A DNA stretch of 64,000 nt from Amycolatopsis echigonensis (lineage in GTDB: Bacteria; Actinomycetota; Actinomycetes; Mycobacteriales; Pseudonocardiaceae): contig NZ_JACJHR010000002.1 in NCBI RefSeq assembly GCF_014174495.1, positions 124,001-188,000 of the forward strand. Direction: 5' to 3'. Both the position numbers and the translations under genes were made by a program. Under the pieces are notes generated by a model. It had not been told where the DNA came from, searched no databases, and saw nothing but the letters and a program-made list of their open reading frames with translations. Shown here one piece after another: positions 53,134-62,262 of this stretch; the first letter of the stretch is position 1; each line of letters starts with the position of its first letter.

Positions 53134-54519
53134 TCAGTTGACCGGCCACGGGCGCTGTTCCCCGCGCAGCTTTTCGAACTCCGCCGCCACCCTCAGCACG
53201 TCCAGATCCGCGAACCGACGCCCCGCGATCTGCAGGCCGATCGGCAAGCCTCCCGGCGTATAGCCGCAGTTCACGGACACCGCGGGTTGCCCGGACATGT
53301 TGTACGGCACGGTGAAAGCGATGTGCTCGAACGGCCGCGTCGGGTCGTTCGTCGGGGATGGCCAGTCCGCGGGCGGCGGCAGGACGGGGCAGGTCGGCGA
53401 GAGGACCACGTCGTACGGTCCGGTCGCGCGCAGGGCTGCCACGCTGATCGCATCGATGGCCGCGAAACCGCGGTAAGTGTCCACACCGGACGCATCCGCT
53501 CCTCCGGCGGCCCATTCCGCGATGTACGGCAGGACTTGTGCGCGCTGCTCTTCCGAGAGCGCGGCCATGTCCGACCAGGCGCGGACTCGCCAGAAGGTGT
53601 CCAGGCCGTTCAGGTGTTCTCGGGTCAGGAACGGGGCGACGGATTCTACGACTGCGCCAGCGTTTGAGAACCGCTCGGCGGCGGCAGTGACCGCGTCGGC
53701 GACGGCGGGGGTGACGGGGAGGCCGACACCGGGGTCCAGGTGCAGGCCGACGCGCAAGCCGGACAGGGAGCCGGTCAGGGAAAGCCAGTCGATGGAAGCT
53801 GGCGGCAAGCTGAGGTGATCCCGCGAATCGGGCTGGGCAAGGACGCTCATCAGCAGCGCGGTATCGACGACGGTCCTGGTCAGCGGCCCGGCGACGCGGC
53901 CGAGGAAGGGCGGGTCGACTGGTACGCGGCCGAAGCTGGGTTTCAGGCCGACTAGTCCGCACCAACCGGCGGGGAGGCGGATTGAGCCGCCGATGTCGGT
54001 GCCCACGTGCAGCGGACCGTAGCCCGCGGCGGCTGCGGAGGCGGCACCGGCGCTGGAGCCGCCAGGCGTGCGCGTGAGGTCCCATGGGTTGCGCGAAGCA
54101 GCGTGGAAGCTCGAGAGGCCGGAGGTGAGCATGCCGTAGTCGGGCATGGTCGTCTTCGCCAGCAGTACTGCGCCTGACTCGCGTACACGGGCTGCGGCGG
54201 GGGCGTCGGCGGCTGCGGGCGTTAGAGCGGTAGCGGCGGTGCCTAGCGGTGTGGGGACGCCGTAGGAGGCGATGTTTTCCTTCAGCGTCAGAGGGACGCC
54301 ATCGATGGGGCCGGAGGGTTCACCGGCGTGCCAGCGTGCTTCGGAGGCCTTCGCTGCTTCGCGCGCGGAAGCAGCGTCGTACGCGTACAGGGCGCGAAGT
54401 TCGGGTTCGCGAGCGTCGATGCGCGCGAGGACGGCTTCGGTGACTTCGACGGGCGAGAACGTCCGCGCACGGTACCCGGCTACCAACTCGTTAGCGGTCA
54501 GGTCGGCCAATTCGGTCAT
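53134..54519 (-). CDS. Amidase (amidase-signature family)
   Basis: The 461-residue protein has the Ser-cisSer-Lys triad: Lys80 in PLTLKENIAS, the cis-Ser in GGSSAG (155/156) and the nucleophile Ser179 in GTDIGGSIRLPA. It belongs to the GatA/AtzF branch of amide and carbamate hydrolases, with no GatB or GatC nearby, so it acts on a small amide instead of Glu-tRNA. It is the last gene of the eight-gene operon and likely removes ammonia from a compound brought in by the ABC importer or made by the two dehydrogenases. It starts 15 bases after the SDR gene stop. Confidence 0.92.
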   Translation of the reverse strand: MTELADLTANELVAGYRARTFSPVEVTEAVLARIDAREPELRALYAYDAASAREAAKASEARWHAGEPSGPIDGVPLTLKENIASYGVPTPLGTAATALTPAAADAPAAARVRESGAVLLAKTTMPDYGMLTSGLSSFHAASRNPWDLTRTPGGSSAGAASAAAAGYGPLHVGTDIGGSIRLPAGWCGLVGLKPSFGRVPVDPPFLGRVAGPLTRTVVDTALLMSVLAQPDSRDHLSLPPASIDWLSLTGSLSGLRVGLHLDPGVGLPVTPAVADAVTAAAERFSNAGAVVESVAPFLTREHLNGLDTFWRVRAWSDMAALSEEQRAQVLPYIAEWAAGGADASGVDTYRGFAAIDAISVAALRATGPYDVVLSPTCPVLPPPADWPSPTNDPTRPFEHIAFTVPYNMSGQPAVSVNCGYTPGGLPIGLQIAGRRFADLDVLRVAAEFEKLRGEQRPWPVN

Positions 54520-54534
54520 CGCGGAACCTCCGAT

Positions 54535-55293
54535 TCACGAAGCGGGTGGGTCAAAGCGGCCGTCGACCGCGGTCCAGCCGCCGTCAACGGCCAGGACAGA
54601 GCCGGTGACGAAGGTTGAAGCGTCCGAAGCGAGGTACACGACGGCACCGGCCAGTTCGTCCGCGCGCGCCCAGCGGCCGAGGGCGCCCTTCTGGGCGTAG
54701 GCGTCGTACCAATCGGGACGCGCTTTGATCTGTGCGGTCAGGGGCGTCTCTACGACGCCAGGGGCGATGGCGTTGACGCGTACGCCGGACGGTCCGAATT
54801 CCGCGGCGGCAGTGCGGAAGAGCTGCACTAAGCCGCCCTTCGTCGCTGCGTACGGGCCTTGTCCGGGTTCGACGGTGGTGCCGCGGATCGAGGAGAAGCC
54901 GATGATGCTTCCCCGGCCCTGCGCGACCATCGGTGCGCCGAACGCGCGAAGCACCTCGAAGGCGACGCCCAGGTTCAGCTCCACCACGCGGTCGAACTCT
55001 TCGCGCGTGTAGTCCAGCAGGCGTTTCCGGACGTTGGTGGCTGCGGTCAGCACGACAGCGTCCAGCGGACCCAGTTCGGTGGCGGCAGCCGCGATCGCAC
55101 CGGGGGCGAGCAGGTCGATCTCGTACGCCTCGCCGACACCGGTCTCCCGCGCGGCGGCGACGTCACGGTCCGCGCAGATCACCGACGCACCGTGCGCGTC
55201 CAGCGCTCGGGCGGCCTCGCGGCCGATTCCGCTGCCCGCGCCGAGCACGACGGCCCGGCGACCGTCCATTCGGAACAGTCCGGCGTAGTTCAC
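54535..55293 (-). CDS. SDR-family oxidoreductase
   Basis: The 252-residue protein has the cofactor loop LGAGSGIGREAARAL, catalytic Ser in GFSSIRGTTVEPGQG and YAATK, and the ending VYLASDASTFVTGSVLAVDGGWT, so it is a classical active SDR. The start is a GTG whose A overlaps the aldehyde dehydrogenase stop by four bases (GTGA). It most likely oxidises an alcohol to a ketone or aldehyde in the operon's pathway. The substrate cannot be named from sequence. Confidence 0.92.
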   Translation of the reverse strand: MNYAGLFRMDGRRAVVLGAGSGIGREAARALDAHGASVICADRDVAAARETGVGEAYEIDLLAPGAIAAAATELGPLDAVVLTAATNVRKRLLDYTREEFDRVVELNLGVAFEVLRAFGAPMVAQGRGSIIGFSSIRGTTVEPGQGPYAATKGGLVQLFRTAAAEFGPSGVRVNAIAPGVVETPLTAQIKARPDWYDAYAQKGALGRWARADELAGAVVYLASDASTFVTGSVLAVDGGWTAVDGRFDPPAS

Positions 55294-56714
55294 GGGCGCA
55301 GCACCGCCATCCTGGTCACAGTCAGTTCTTCCACGGCGAATCGCGGCCCCTCGCGGCCGATCCCGGAGTCCTTGACCCCGCCGTACGGCATCGTGTCGGA
55401 CCGGAAACCCGGCACCTCGTTCACCACTACCCCGCCGACCTCCAACTCGTCCAGCGCGCGGAAGGCGGTCTTCAGCGAGCGGCTGTACACGCTCGCGTGC
55501 AAGCCGTACCGCGACGCGTTGACCCCGGCGAATGCTTCGTCCACATCGGACACTGTGCGCAGGCAGACGACCGGGCCGAAGATTTCCTCGTCCCAGCATT
55601 CGACGCCGTCCGGGACGTCCGCGAGCACCGTCGGCTCGAGCACGCCGTCGCGCACCGAACCCCCGGCCAAGAGCCGCGCGCCCGCCGCGACCGCTTTGTC
55701 GACCCACTCGGCGACCCGCGCGGTCGAGCGTTCATCGATCAGCGCCGACACCCGGGTTTCCGGCGAGCGCGGATCACCAACGGTCACTTCGCCGAGCCGC
55801 GCGAGCACCTTGTCGGTGAACTCCGCCGCCACGGACGACACCGCCAGCACCCGTTGTACGGAAATACAAGCCTGTCCGGACGCGTAGAACCCGCCGCGCA
55901 GCACGGCGTCGGCGGCTGCGTCGAGGTCGGCGTCCTCGGCGACCACCAGTGCCGCGTTCGAGCCCAGTTCCAGCAGGGTTTTCGTCGGCGCGGCGTCGCG
56001 GGCGATCTGGTGGCCGACGGCGGCCGATCCGGTGAAGGACACCGCGCCGATCCGTCGGTCCGTGACCAGCGCCGATCCCACGGCAGCGTCTCCGGTGACC
56101 AACTGGACCATCGCGGGCAGATCGGTCAACGAGCGGACCAGGTGCACCAGCCACAACGTCGCCAACGGGGTTTGCGGCGCGGGCTTCACCACCACCGGGC
56201 AGCCGGCCGCGATCGCCGGGGCGATTTTGTGCGACGCCAGCAGCAGCGGGTAGTTGAACCCGGCGATCCCGACGACCACACCGATCGGCTTGCGCTTCCA
56301 GAACCCGACCAGTCCGTCGCCGGACGGCAGCAGGTCGAGCGGCACGGTTTCGCCGTGCAGCCGCGACACTTCCTCGGCCGCGGCTTCCCAAGTGACGATC
56401 GTCCGCGCGACCTCCACCTGGCAGTCGACCAGCGGTTTTCCGGTCTCCAGGACGAGCAGCTGCGCAAACTCCGCCCGACGCTCACGGATCGCCGAAGCCA
56501 TGTCGTTCAGCAACGTGCGCCGAGTCCGCGAAGGCAGCGAAGCGACCTCGCGAGCTACTGCCACCGCCTCGTCAACAGCACGCGAAGCCAGCGCCGCAGT
56601 GCCGACCGGCGCGGTGCCGATCACGCTGCCGTCATAGGGAAACACCACGTCCGCGGCATCCACTGTGGACACCCAGTCGGGACCAATCGGCAGGCCGTCC
56701 GGGTAGTCAGGCAT
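55290..56714 (-). CDS. NAD(P)-dependent aldehyde dehydrogenase
   Basis: The 474-residue protein has nucleophile Cys283 in YASGQACISVQRVL, general base Glu249 in LLELGSNAALVV, the cofactor FTGSAAVG and the early WKRKPIGVVVGIAGFNYPLLL, all normal for active aldehyde dehydrogenases. The Asn-rich LGSN rather than LGGK places it in a branch that includes glyceraldehyde-3-phosphate or other semialdehyde dehydrogenases. The start overlaps the ABC ATPase stop by eight bases, and its stop overlaps the SDR by four, so it is a core member of the operon. Confidence 0.93.
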   Translation of the reverse strand: MPDYPDGLPIGPDWVSTVDAADVVFPYDGSVIGTAPVGTAALASRAVDEAVAVAREVASLPSRTRRTLLNDMASAIRERRAEFAQLLVLETGKPLVDCQVEVARTIVTWEAAAEEVSRLHGETVPLDLLPSGDGLVGFWKRKPIGVVVGIAGFNYPLLLASHKIAPAIAAGCPVVVKPAPQTPLATLWLVHLVRSLTDLPAMVQLVTGDAAVGSALVTDRRIGAVSFTGSAAVGHQIARDAAPTKTLLELGSNAALVVAEDADLDAAADAVLRGGFYASGQACISVQRVLAVSSVAAEFTDKVLARLGEVTVGDPRSPETRVSALIDERSTARVAEWVDKAVAAGARLLAGGSVRDGVLEPTVLADVPDGVECWDEEIFGPVVCLRTVSDVDEAFAGVNASRYGLHASVYSRSLKTAFRALDELEVGGVVVNEVPGFRSDTMPYGGVKDSGIGREGPRFAVEELTVTRMAVLRP

Positions 56715-57474
56715 CCGTTTCTCCCTTCAACCGAGCCAGCTCGGTCCGCAGATTCGGCGCGGCGGCCAGCAGTTCCCGGGTGTACTCGTGCTCCGGCTCG
56801 GCGTAAACCTGGTCGACCGGACCGATCTCCACGATCTCCCCGCGCCGCATCACCGCGACGCGGTCGCACACGTGCCGTACCACGCCGAGGTCGTGCGAGA
56901 CGAAAATCAGCGTCAACGAGAACTCGTCGACCAGCCGGGCCAGCAGATCCAGGATCTGCGCGCGCACCGAAACGTCCAGCGCGCTCACCGGTTCGTCCGC
57001 GATCAGCACGCTCGGGTTCGGCGCGAGCGCGCGGGCGATCGAGATCCGTTGCCGCTGCCCGCCGGAGAACTGGTGCGGGTACCGCATCGCCGCGTCCTCG
57101 GGCAGCCCGACCGCGGTCAGTAATTCGGCAACACGCTCCGGCGACCGGCGACCGAGCGGTTCGGACACGATGTCCCGCACGCGCATCCGCGGGTCGAGCG
57201 AGCCCATCGGGTCCTGGAACACGATCTGCATTTCGCGGCGCAGGAACCGCAGCTTCCGTTCGGGCAACGAGTCGATCCGCTGTCCTTGGAACGACACCGT
57301 GCCCGCGGTCGGCCGATCCAACGCGGCGAGCAGGCGCACCAACGTGGACTTCCCGGAGCCGGATTCGCCGACGATCCCGAACCGATCACCAGCGGAAACG
57401 TCGAAACTCACGCCGCGCAAGGCATGCACGTCCCGCCGCTTGTAGCGCCGCTCCAGGCCCCGTACGGAGATCAT
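56707..57474 (-). CDS. Peptide/nickel-type ABC importer ATPase (second, DppF-like)
   Basis: The 255-residue ATPase has Walker A GESGSGKST, Q-loop IVFQDPMGSLDPRMRV, signature FSGGQRQRISIARAL, Walker B VLIADEPVSALDV and an H-loop Ser-His (FVSHDLGVV). The C-terminal EHEYTRELLAA is typical of the oligopeptide branch. It pairs with the DppD-like ATPase to power the two permeases. The frame overlaps both neighbours: four bases with the ATPase before it and eight with the aldehyde dehydrogenase after it. Confidence 0.95.
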   Translation of the reverse strand: MISVRGLERRYKRRDVHALRGVSFDVSAGDRFGIVGESGSGKSTLVRLLAALDRPTAGTVSFQGQRIDSLPERKLRFLRREMQIVFQDPMGSLDPRMRVRDIVSEPLGRRSPERVAELLTAVGLPEDAAMRYPHQFSGGQRQRISIARALAPNPSVLIADEPVSALDVSVRAQILDLLARLVDEFSLTLIFVSHDLGVVRHVCDRVAVMRRGEIVEIGPVDQVYAEPEHEYTRELLAAAPNLRTELARLKGETDA

Positions 57475-58205
57475 CGCGCGCCCTCCAGATCGGAAGCCGC
57501 GAGCAACCGCTGCGTATAAGAATGCTTCGGCGCGGTCAAGACTTCTCGCGTCGAGCCATGCTCCACAATGGACCCGTCGAGCATCACCAGCACCCGGTCG
57601 CACATCTGCGCCACCACCGCCAGGTCGTGCGTGATGAACAGCAGCGAACTCTCCGCCGACAACCGCTCCTTGATCAGCGACAGGATCTGCGCCTGCACGG
57701 TGACGTCCAGCGCGGTCGTCGGTTCGTCGCAGATCAGCAGCGCCGGGTTGTTGGCCAGCGCGATCGCCAGCACTACTCGTTGCCGCTGCCCGCCGGACAG
57801 CTGGTGCGGATACGCCCGCGCGACGCCCGGCAAGCCGACCGCGGTCAGCAGTTCCTCCGCCGGACGCCCGCGCCGGCCGTGTACCCGGAACGGCTCGGTG
57901 ACCTGCCGCCCGACCCGCATCGCCGGGTTGAGCGCCGTCATCGGCTCCTGGAACACCATCGCCATCTCGTTGCCGCGCAACCGAGAGAGCTCCTTTTCGG
58001 ACGCTCCGAGCAGCTCCCGACCGTCCAGCCGCACCGAACCGGTAGCCGACAGTTCTTCCGGCAGCAGGCCCAGTACGGACAGCGCGGTGAGCGATTTCCC
58101 GGACCCGGATTCGCCGATCAACCCGACCCGCTCGCCCGCGCCCAGCTCGAACGAGACCCCGCGCACCAGGTCCGCGACCTGCAGGTTTTCCACCGTCAGC
58201 GTCAT
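57471..58205 (-). CDS. Peptide/nickel-type ABC importer ATPase (first, DppD-like)
   Basis: The 244-residue ATPase has GESGSGKSLTALSVLGLLP, the Q-loop MVFQEPMTALNPAMRV, LSGGQRQRVVLAIAL, LICDEPTTALDV and FITHDLAVV. The HSYTQRLLAA ending matches the oligopeptide/dipeptide family. It is shorter than many DppD proteins (usually about 320 residues) because it lacks the C-terminal Cys-containing oligopeptide/dipeptide domain, and this is a natural variant, not a truncation. Four-base overlaps with both neighbours. Confidence 0.95.
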   Translation of the reverse strand: MTLTVENLQVADLVRGVSFELGAGERVGLIGESGSGKSLTALSVLGLLPEELSATGSVRLDGRELLGASEKELSRLRGNEMAMVFQEPMTALNPAMRVGRQVTEPFRVHGRRGRPAEELLTAVGLPGVARAYPHQLSGGQRQRVVLAIALANNPALLICDEPTTALDVTVQAQILSLIKERLSAESSLLFITHDLAVVAQMCDRVLVMLDGSIVEHGSTREVLTAPKHSYTQRLLAASDLEGAR

Positions 58206-59017
58206 ACCCGCGCCGCCAATCGGGGGTCGAGACGGTCGCGCAGACCGTCGCCGAGAAGGTTGAATCCAAGCACCGCCAACGCGATCGCGACGCCGGGCAC
58301 GAGCGCGAGCCGCGGATGCGCGGTGAGCAGTTCCTGCGATTCCTGCAGCATCCGGCCCCACGACGGCGTCGGCGGCCGTGTGCCGAAGCCAAGGAACGAC
58401 AGCGCCGCCTCGGCCAGCACCGCGATCGCGAACGACACCGACGCCTGCACGATCAGCAGCCCGCCGATGTTCGGCAGCACGTGCGCCCAGGCGATCCGCG
58501 ACCGCGACCGTCCCCCGGCCCGCGCGGCCAGCACGTATTCGCTGCTCATCACCTGCAGCGATCCGGACCGGGCGATCCGGGCGAACGACGGGATGGTCGC
58601 GATGCCGATGGCGACCATCGCGGTGAGCGTGTCCGCGCCGAACACCGCACCGAACATGATCGCCAGCAGCAGCGCGGGAAACGCGAGCACCAGGTCGTTC
58701 ACCCGCATCACGAACTCGCCGAGCCAGCGCGGGGCCATCGCCGCCAGCACGCCCAGCGGCGTGCCGATCACCGCCGCGATGCCGACCGCGACCACGCCGA
58801 CGTACAGCGTGGTCCGCGCGCCGACGAGGATCTGGCTGAAGACGTCACGGCCGAATTTGTCGGTTCCGAACAGGTGCTGCGCGGAGAAGCCGAGCAGGCG
58901 GTCCGGCGCGTTGACCTGCACCGGGTTGTACGGCGTCCAGACGAACGACACCAGCGCGGCCACCACGACCAGCGCGACCAGAATCCCGCCGAGCAGGAGA
59001 TTTCCGTTGCGGCGCAT
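58202..59017 (-). CDS. Peptide/nickel-type ABC importer permease (DppC-like)
   Basis: The 271-residue protein has six membrane helices and a cytoplasmic loop YVLAARAGGRSRSRIAWAHVLPNI that docks the ATPases. HLFGTDKFGRDVFSQILVGARTTL, just after helix 1, is the signature of DppC-type permeases. The start shares one base with the DppB-like gene stop, and its stop overlaps the DppD-like start by four. Confidence 0.95.
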   Translation of the reverse strand: MRRNGNLLLGGILVALVVVAALVSFVWTPYNPVQVNAPDRLLGFSAQHLFGTDKFGRDVFSQILVGARTTLYVGVVAVGIAAVIGTPLGVLAAMAPRWLGEFVMRVNDLVLAFPALLLAIMFGAVFGADTLTAMVAIGIATIPSFARIARSGSLQVMSSEYVLAARAGGRSRSRIAWAHVLPNIGGLLIVQASVSFAIAVLAEAALSFLGFGTRPPTPSWGRMLQESQELLTAHPRLALVPGVAIALAVLGFNLLGDGLRDRLDPRLAARV

Positions 59018-59961
59018 CAGGACCCCCGCAGTCTCGGGTCGAGCACCGCATAGAGCACGTCGACCACGAAGTTCACCAGCAGCACTCCGGCCACCAGCAC
59101 CAGCACGATCCCTTGCACGGTCAGCAGATCGCGCCGCGCGACCGCGTCCAGCAACATGCTGCCGAGCCCGGGCAGGACGAAAACGCGCTCCACCACGACT
59201 GCGCCGATCAGCAGCGTCGTCAGCTGCAGGCCGAGCACCGTGACCACCGGGACGGACGCGTTGCGCAACCCGTGTCGGAACAACGCCTGACCAGGCAAAA
59301 GACCCTTGGACCTGGCGGTGCGGAGGTAGTCCTGGCCGAGCGTGTCGAGCACCGCGGAGCGGACATAGCGCGTGAGCACCGCCCCCTGCACCAGCCCGAG
59401 CGACAACGCCGGGAGGATCAGCCCGCGCAAGAACTCGCCCGCGTTCTGGTCCGGTGGGGTCCATCCGCCGCTCGGCAGCCAGCGCAGTTGCACGGCGAAA
59501 ATCTGCACCAGGATGATGCCCGCGAGGAACGCCGGGATCGCCACACCGACCTGCGACAGCCCGGAAACCGCGACGCCGCTGGCTTTCCGGTGCCGCACCG
59601 CGGCGAACGCGCCGACGGGCACAGCGATCACCAGCGCGACCAGCATTCCCGCGCCGACCAGCCACAACGTGACGCCGAGCCGGTCCAGCAGCTGCGGGCT
59701 GATCGCCTCCCGCGTGACGTACGACCGGCCGAAATCGCCGTGCAGAACCCCGCCCATCCAGCTCAGGTACTGCTCGACCAGCGGCCGGTCGATGCCGAAT
59801 TCGGCGCGGGTCTTCGCGAGCAGCTCCGGAGTCGCGTTGACGCCGAGCGCGACCTGCGCGGGATCGCCCGGCAGCACGGCCATGAACAGGAACACCACAA
59901 TGGACGCCACGAACAGGCTCACCGCGAACACGGCCACCCGCCGCAGCACGCGCGCGGTCAT
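59017..59961 (-). CDS. Peptide/nickel-type ABC importer permease (DppB-like)
   Basis: The 314-residue protein has six membrane helices. FMAVLPGDPAQVALG, EFGIDRPLVEQYLSWMGGVLHGDFGRSYVTREAI and YLRTARSKGLLPGQALFRHGLRNASVPVVT are classic DppB motifs. It forms the channel with the DppC-like permease. Its start overlaps the binding-protein stop by four bases. Confidence 0.95.
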   Translation of the reverse strand: MTARVLRRVAVFAVSLFVASIVVFLFMAVLPGDPAQVALGVNATPELLAKTRAEFGIDRPLVEQYLSWMGGVLHGDFGRSYVTREAISPQLLDRLGVTLWLVGAGMLVALVIAVPVGAFAAVRHRKASGVAVSGLSQVGVAIPAFLAGIILVQIFAVQLRWLPSGGWTPPDQNAGEFLRGLILPALSLGLVQGAVLTRYVRSAVLDTLGQDYLRTARSKGLLPGQALFRHGLRNASVPVVTVLGLQLTTLLIGAVVVERVFVLPGLGSMLLDAVARRDLLTVQGIVLVLVAGVLLVNFVVDVLYAVLDPRLRGS

Positions 59962-61448
59962 GCCGGCCTCACCCCGGTCAGGTCGAAGGATTCGCTGACC
60001 TGGTTCCGCGCGAGTCCGGTCACCTTCTTCTTGGCGACCACGACGTTCGGGAACAGGAACAGCCAGTCCGCGGCCGCGTCGGTGTTGATCTGCCGCGCGA
60101 CCTCCTTCATGTCCGCCACCTGCTCCTGCGGCGTACCGCTGTCCGCCGCGGCGAGCAGTTGCTGCACGCGCTTGCTGTCGTATCCCCAGTAGTACTTGGG
60201 TTTTCCGAACGTCGAGATGTCGCGGGCTTCGACGTGCTGGATGATCGAGAGGTCGTAGTCGTGGTCGGTGAAGACCTGCTTGAGCCACACCGCCGGGAAA
60301 TCGAGCGGCTCGATCGTCGCGGTGACCCCGACGTCCGCCAGCTGCGATTGCACCACCTGCGCCGCCGACACCGCGTACGGCAGGTTCGGGATCCGCAGCC
60401 GCAGTTTGAGATCGTGCACCCCGGCCTCGGCGAGCAGCTGCTTCGCCTTCGCCGGGTCGTAGGAATAGACCTTCGACAGATCCTCGTACCACGGGTCGGT
60501 GGGCGGGACCATGCTGCCGATAAGCGTGCCGCGACCGTTGAAAACCAGGTCCAGCACGGCTTTCCGGTCGATGGCGTAGGTGAGCGCGCGACGGACGCGC
60601 ACGTCGTTCAGCGGCGCGCGGCGGCCGTTGAACGCCAGCGTGACCTCGCTGTTCGTGGTGCCCTGCTGCACGGTGAACCGGTCGTCGCCCTGGAACTGCG
60701 GGATCGAATCGGCCGACGTGAGATTGGAGATCACGTCGATCCCGTTGGACAGCAAGGCGTTGTTGAGCGCGGTCGGGTCGGCGAAGTACTTGAGCACGAC
60801 CGTGCGATACGCCGGCTTGCGGCCCCAGTACTGCGGATTCTCCCGCAGCACAATGGAATCCCCGCGTCGGCGCGAGGCTACCTCGTACGGTCCGGTGCCG
60901 ACCGGATGGTTCGCCAGGTCCGCGACCCCGGTCGGGCTGAACATCGCGCCGAGCCTGCTGGTGAGACTGAACAGCCAGCCGTTGCTGGGTTTCGACAGCA
61001 CTACCCGAGCGTGATCCGGCGCGACGACCTCGACGTGATCCACGACGTCCATCGCCGATTTGAGCGAGATCGTCCAGTCGGTCTTCACCCGCATCAGCGA
61101 AAACTGCACGTCGGACGCGGTGAACGGCGCTCCGTTGCTGAACTTGACGCCCTGCTGCAACTGGAAGTCGTACGTCTTGCGATCCGGGCTGATCGTCCAG
61201 GACTTCGCGAGCAGCGGCACGATCCGGCCCTGCGGATCGAGCTTCACCAGGCCCTCGTAGACGTTGTAGAGCAGCGCCTGCGGGATGGCCACGCCGTCGG
61301 ACCGGGTGAAGTCGAAGTTCGCCGGCTCCGCCGTGTATCCGACGGAAAGCGTGTCCGGACCTGGGGAAACACTCGCGCTGGAACCTGCCGAGCAACCGGA
61401 CGTCACGAGCAGCAGCGCCAGTGCCGCCGCGGTGCTCCGGGCTTTCAT
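59958..61448 (-). CDS. ABC importer solute-binding lipoprotein, family 5
   Basis: The 496-residue protein has the lipobox LLVTSGC, so it is anchored outside the membrane. The SBP_bac_5 domain follows (LSVGYTAEPANFDFTRSDGVAIPQALLYNVYEGLVKLDPQGRIVPLLAKSW; later PVGTGPYEVASRRRGDSIVLRENPQYWG). This cluster-C fold binds peptides, nickel, opines, glycosides or other compounds; the ligand is not deducible. It is the first gene of the eight-gene operon, and a FadR-type operator lies 20 bases upstream of its start. Confidence 0.94.
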   Translation of the reverse strand: MKARSTAAALALLLVTSGCSAGSSASVSPGPDTLSVGYTAEPANFDFTRSDGVAIPQALLYNVYEGLVKLDPQGRIVPLLAKSWTISPDRKTYDFQLQQGVKFSNGAPFTASDVQFSLMRVKTDWTISLKSAMDVVDHVEVVAPDHARVVLSKPSNGWLFSLTSRLGAMFSPTGVADLANHPVGTGPYEVASRRRGDSIVLRENPQYWGRKPAYRTVVLKYFADPTALNNALLSNGIDVISNLTSADSIPQFQGDDRFTVQQGTTNSEVTLAFNGRRAPLNDVRVRRALTYAIDRKAVLDLVFNGRGTLIGSMVPPTDPWYEDLSKVYSYDPAKAKQLLAEAGVHDLKLRLRIPNLPYAVSAAQVVQSQLADVGVTATIEPLDFPAVWLKQVFTDHDYDLSIIQHVEARDISTFGKPKYYWGYDSKRVQQLLAAADSGTPQEQVADMKEVARQINTDAAADWLFLFPNVVVAKKKVTGLARNQVSESFDLTGVRPA

Positions 61449-61467
61449 TCCGCCTCCTGCTCAGTAC

Positions 61468-61482
61468 ACTGGTCTGACCAGT
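61468..61482. promoter_or_regulatory. Perfect FadR-type operator ACTGGT-CTG-ACCAGT
   Basis: The 15-base palindrome matches the TGGT-N3-ACCA consensus of the FadR subfamily of GntR regulators, and is close to the classical FadR box CTGGTC-N-GACCAG. It lies in the 75-base gap between the importer/catabolic operon and the FadR-type regulator gene, so it should control both. Confidence 0.75.
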
Positions 61483-61523
61483 AACCTCCAGCAGACTCGC
61501 ATCCGGCAGACACCGAGGTCAAG

Positions 61524-62261
61524 ATGAAGTTCGAACCGGTGGCTCCGGTCCGCGCCTACGAGCGGATCGTGGAGCAGATCGAGGAGGCCGTGGTGAGCGG
61601 CCAACTCAAACCCGGCGAACGGCTGCCCGGGGAACGGGAGCTGATGACGCAGTTCGGCGTCGGCCGCTCGACCGTGCGCGAGGCGCTGCGGGTGCTGCAG
61701 GCCGCCGAGCTGATCCGGTCACGACCCGGCGATCCGCGCGGGCCCGAGGTGCTGGCCGCTTCGCCGGGCGCGCTGCAGCGGTCGATGCACCGGCTGGCGC
61801 GGGCGGAACACGTCGGACTGGCGGAACTGCTGCAATTCCGGATGGTGCTGGACGGTTCGTCGCACCTGCTGGCCGCGGAACTGCGCACCGCCGAGGATTT
61901 GACCGCGCTCGACGTCGCGCTGGAAGGAATGGCGGCGGCGGACGGATACGCCGAATTCAGCCGCGCGGACGTCGCGTTCCACGACGTCATTGCCCGAGTG
62001 TCACGAAATCCGCTACTGGTGGTGAGCGGCGAAGTCGTCCGCGGCGTCGTGCTGGAATTGATCGAGGACAAACTCAGCCACGCCAACGACCGCGGCACGC
62101 TGATGTGCTCGTGGCTGCGGCACCACGAAGAGGTGCTCAACGCGATCCGCGCCGCCGACGGGGAGTCGGCGGCGCGGTTGGCGCGGCAAGCGCTGTACGA
62201 CAATTACGCGGAATACGTGCCGAGGGAGCAGCGAACGCTGCTCACCCCGTTGCTGACCTGA
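61524..62261 (+). CDS. GntR-family regulator, FadR subfamily (FCD domain)
   Basis: The 245-residue protein has a winged-helix GntR domain at about 10-80 (AYERIVEQIEEAVVSGQLKPGERLPGERELMTQFGVGRSTVREALRVLQAAELI). An all-helical FCD ligand domain holds metal-ligand residues near FHDVIARVSRNPLL (Asp/His) and CSWLRHHEEVLNAIRAAD (two His). Such regulators release DNA on binding an organic acid or related ligand. It is divergent from the eight-gene operon, and the shared operator suggests repression of both. GAGG precedes the ATG. Confidence 0.93.
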   Translation: MKFEPVAPVRAYERIVEQIEEAVVSGQLKPGERLPGERELMTQFGVGRSTVREALRVLQAAELIRSRPGDPRGPEVLAASPGALQRSMHRLARAEHVGLAELLQFRMVLDGSSHLLAAELRTAEDLTALDVALEGMAAADGYAEFSRADVAFHDVIARVSRNPLLVVSGEVVRGVVLELIEDKLSHANDRGTLMCSWLRHHEEVLNAIRAADGESAARLARQALYDNYAEYVPREQRTLLTPLLT

Positions 62262-62262
62262 G

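Noticed and set aside
54933-59243. A 1,436-codon open frame on the plus strand through the ABC importer and enzyme genes
   Set aside because: Shadow of four well-supported minus-strand genes; the product is Arg/Pro-rich without a fold.
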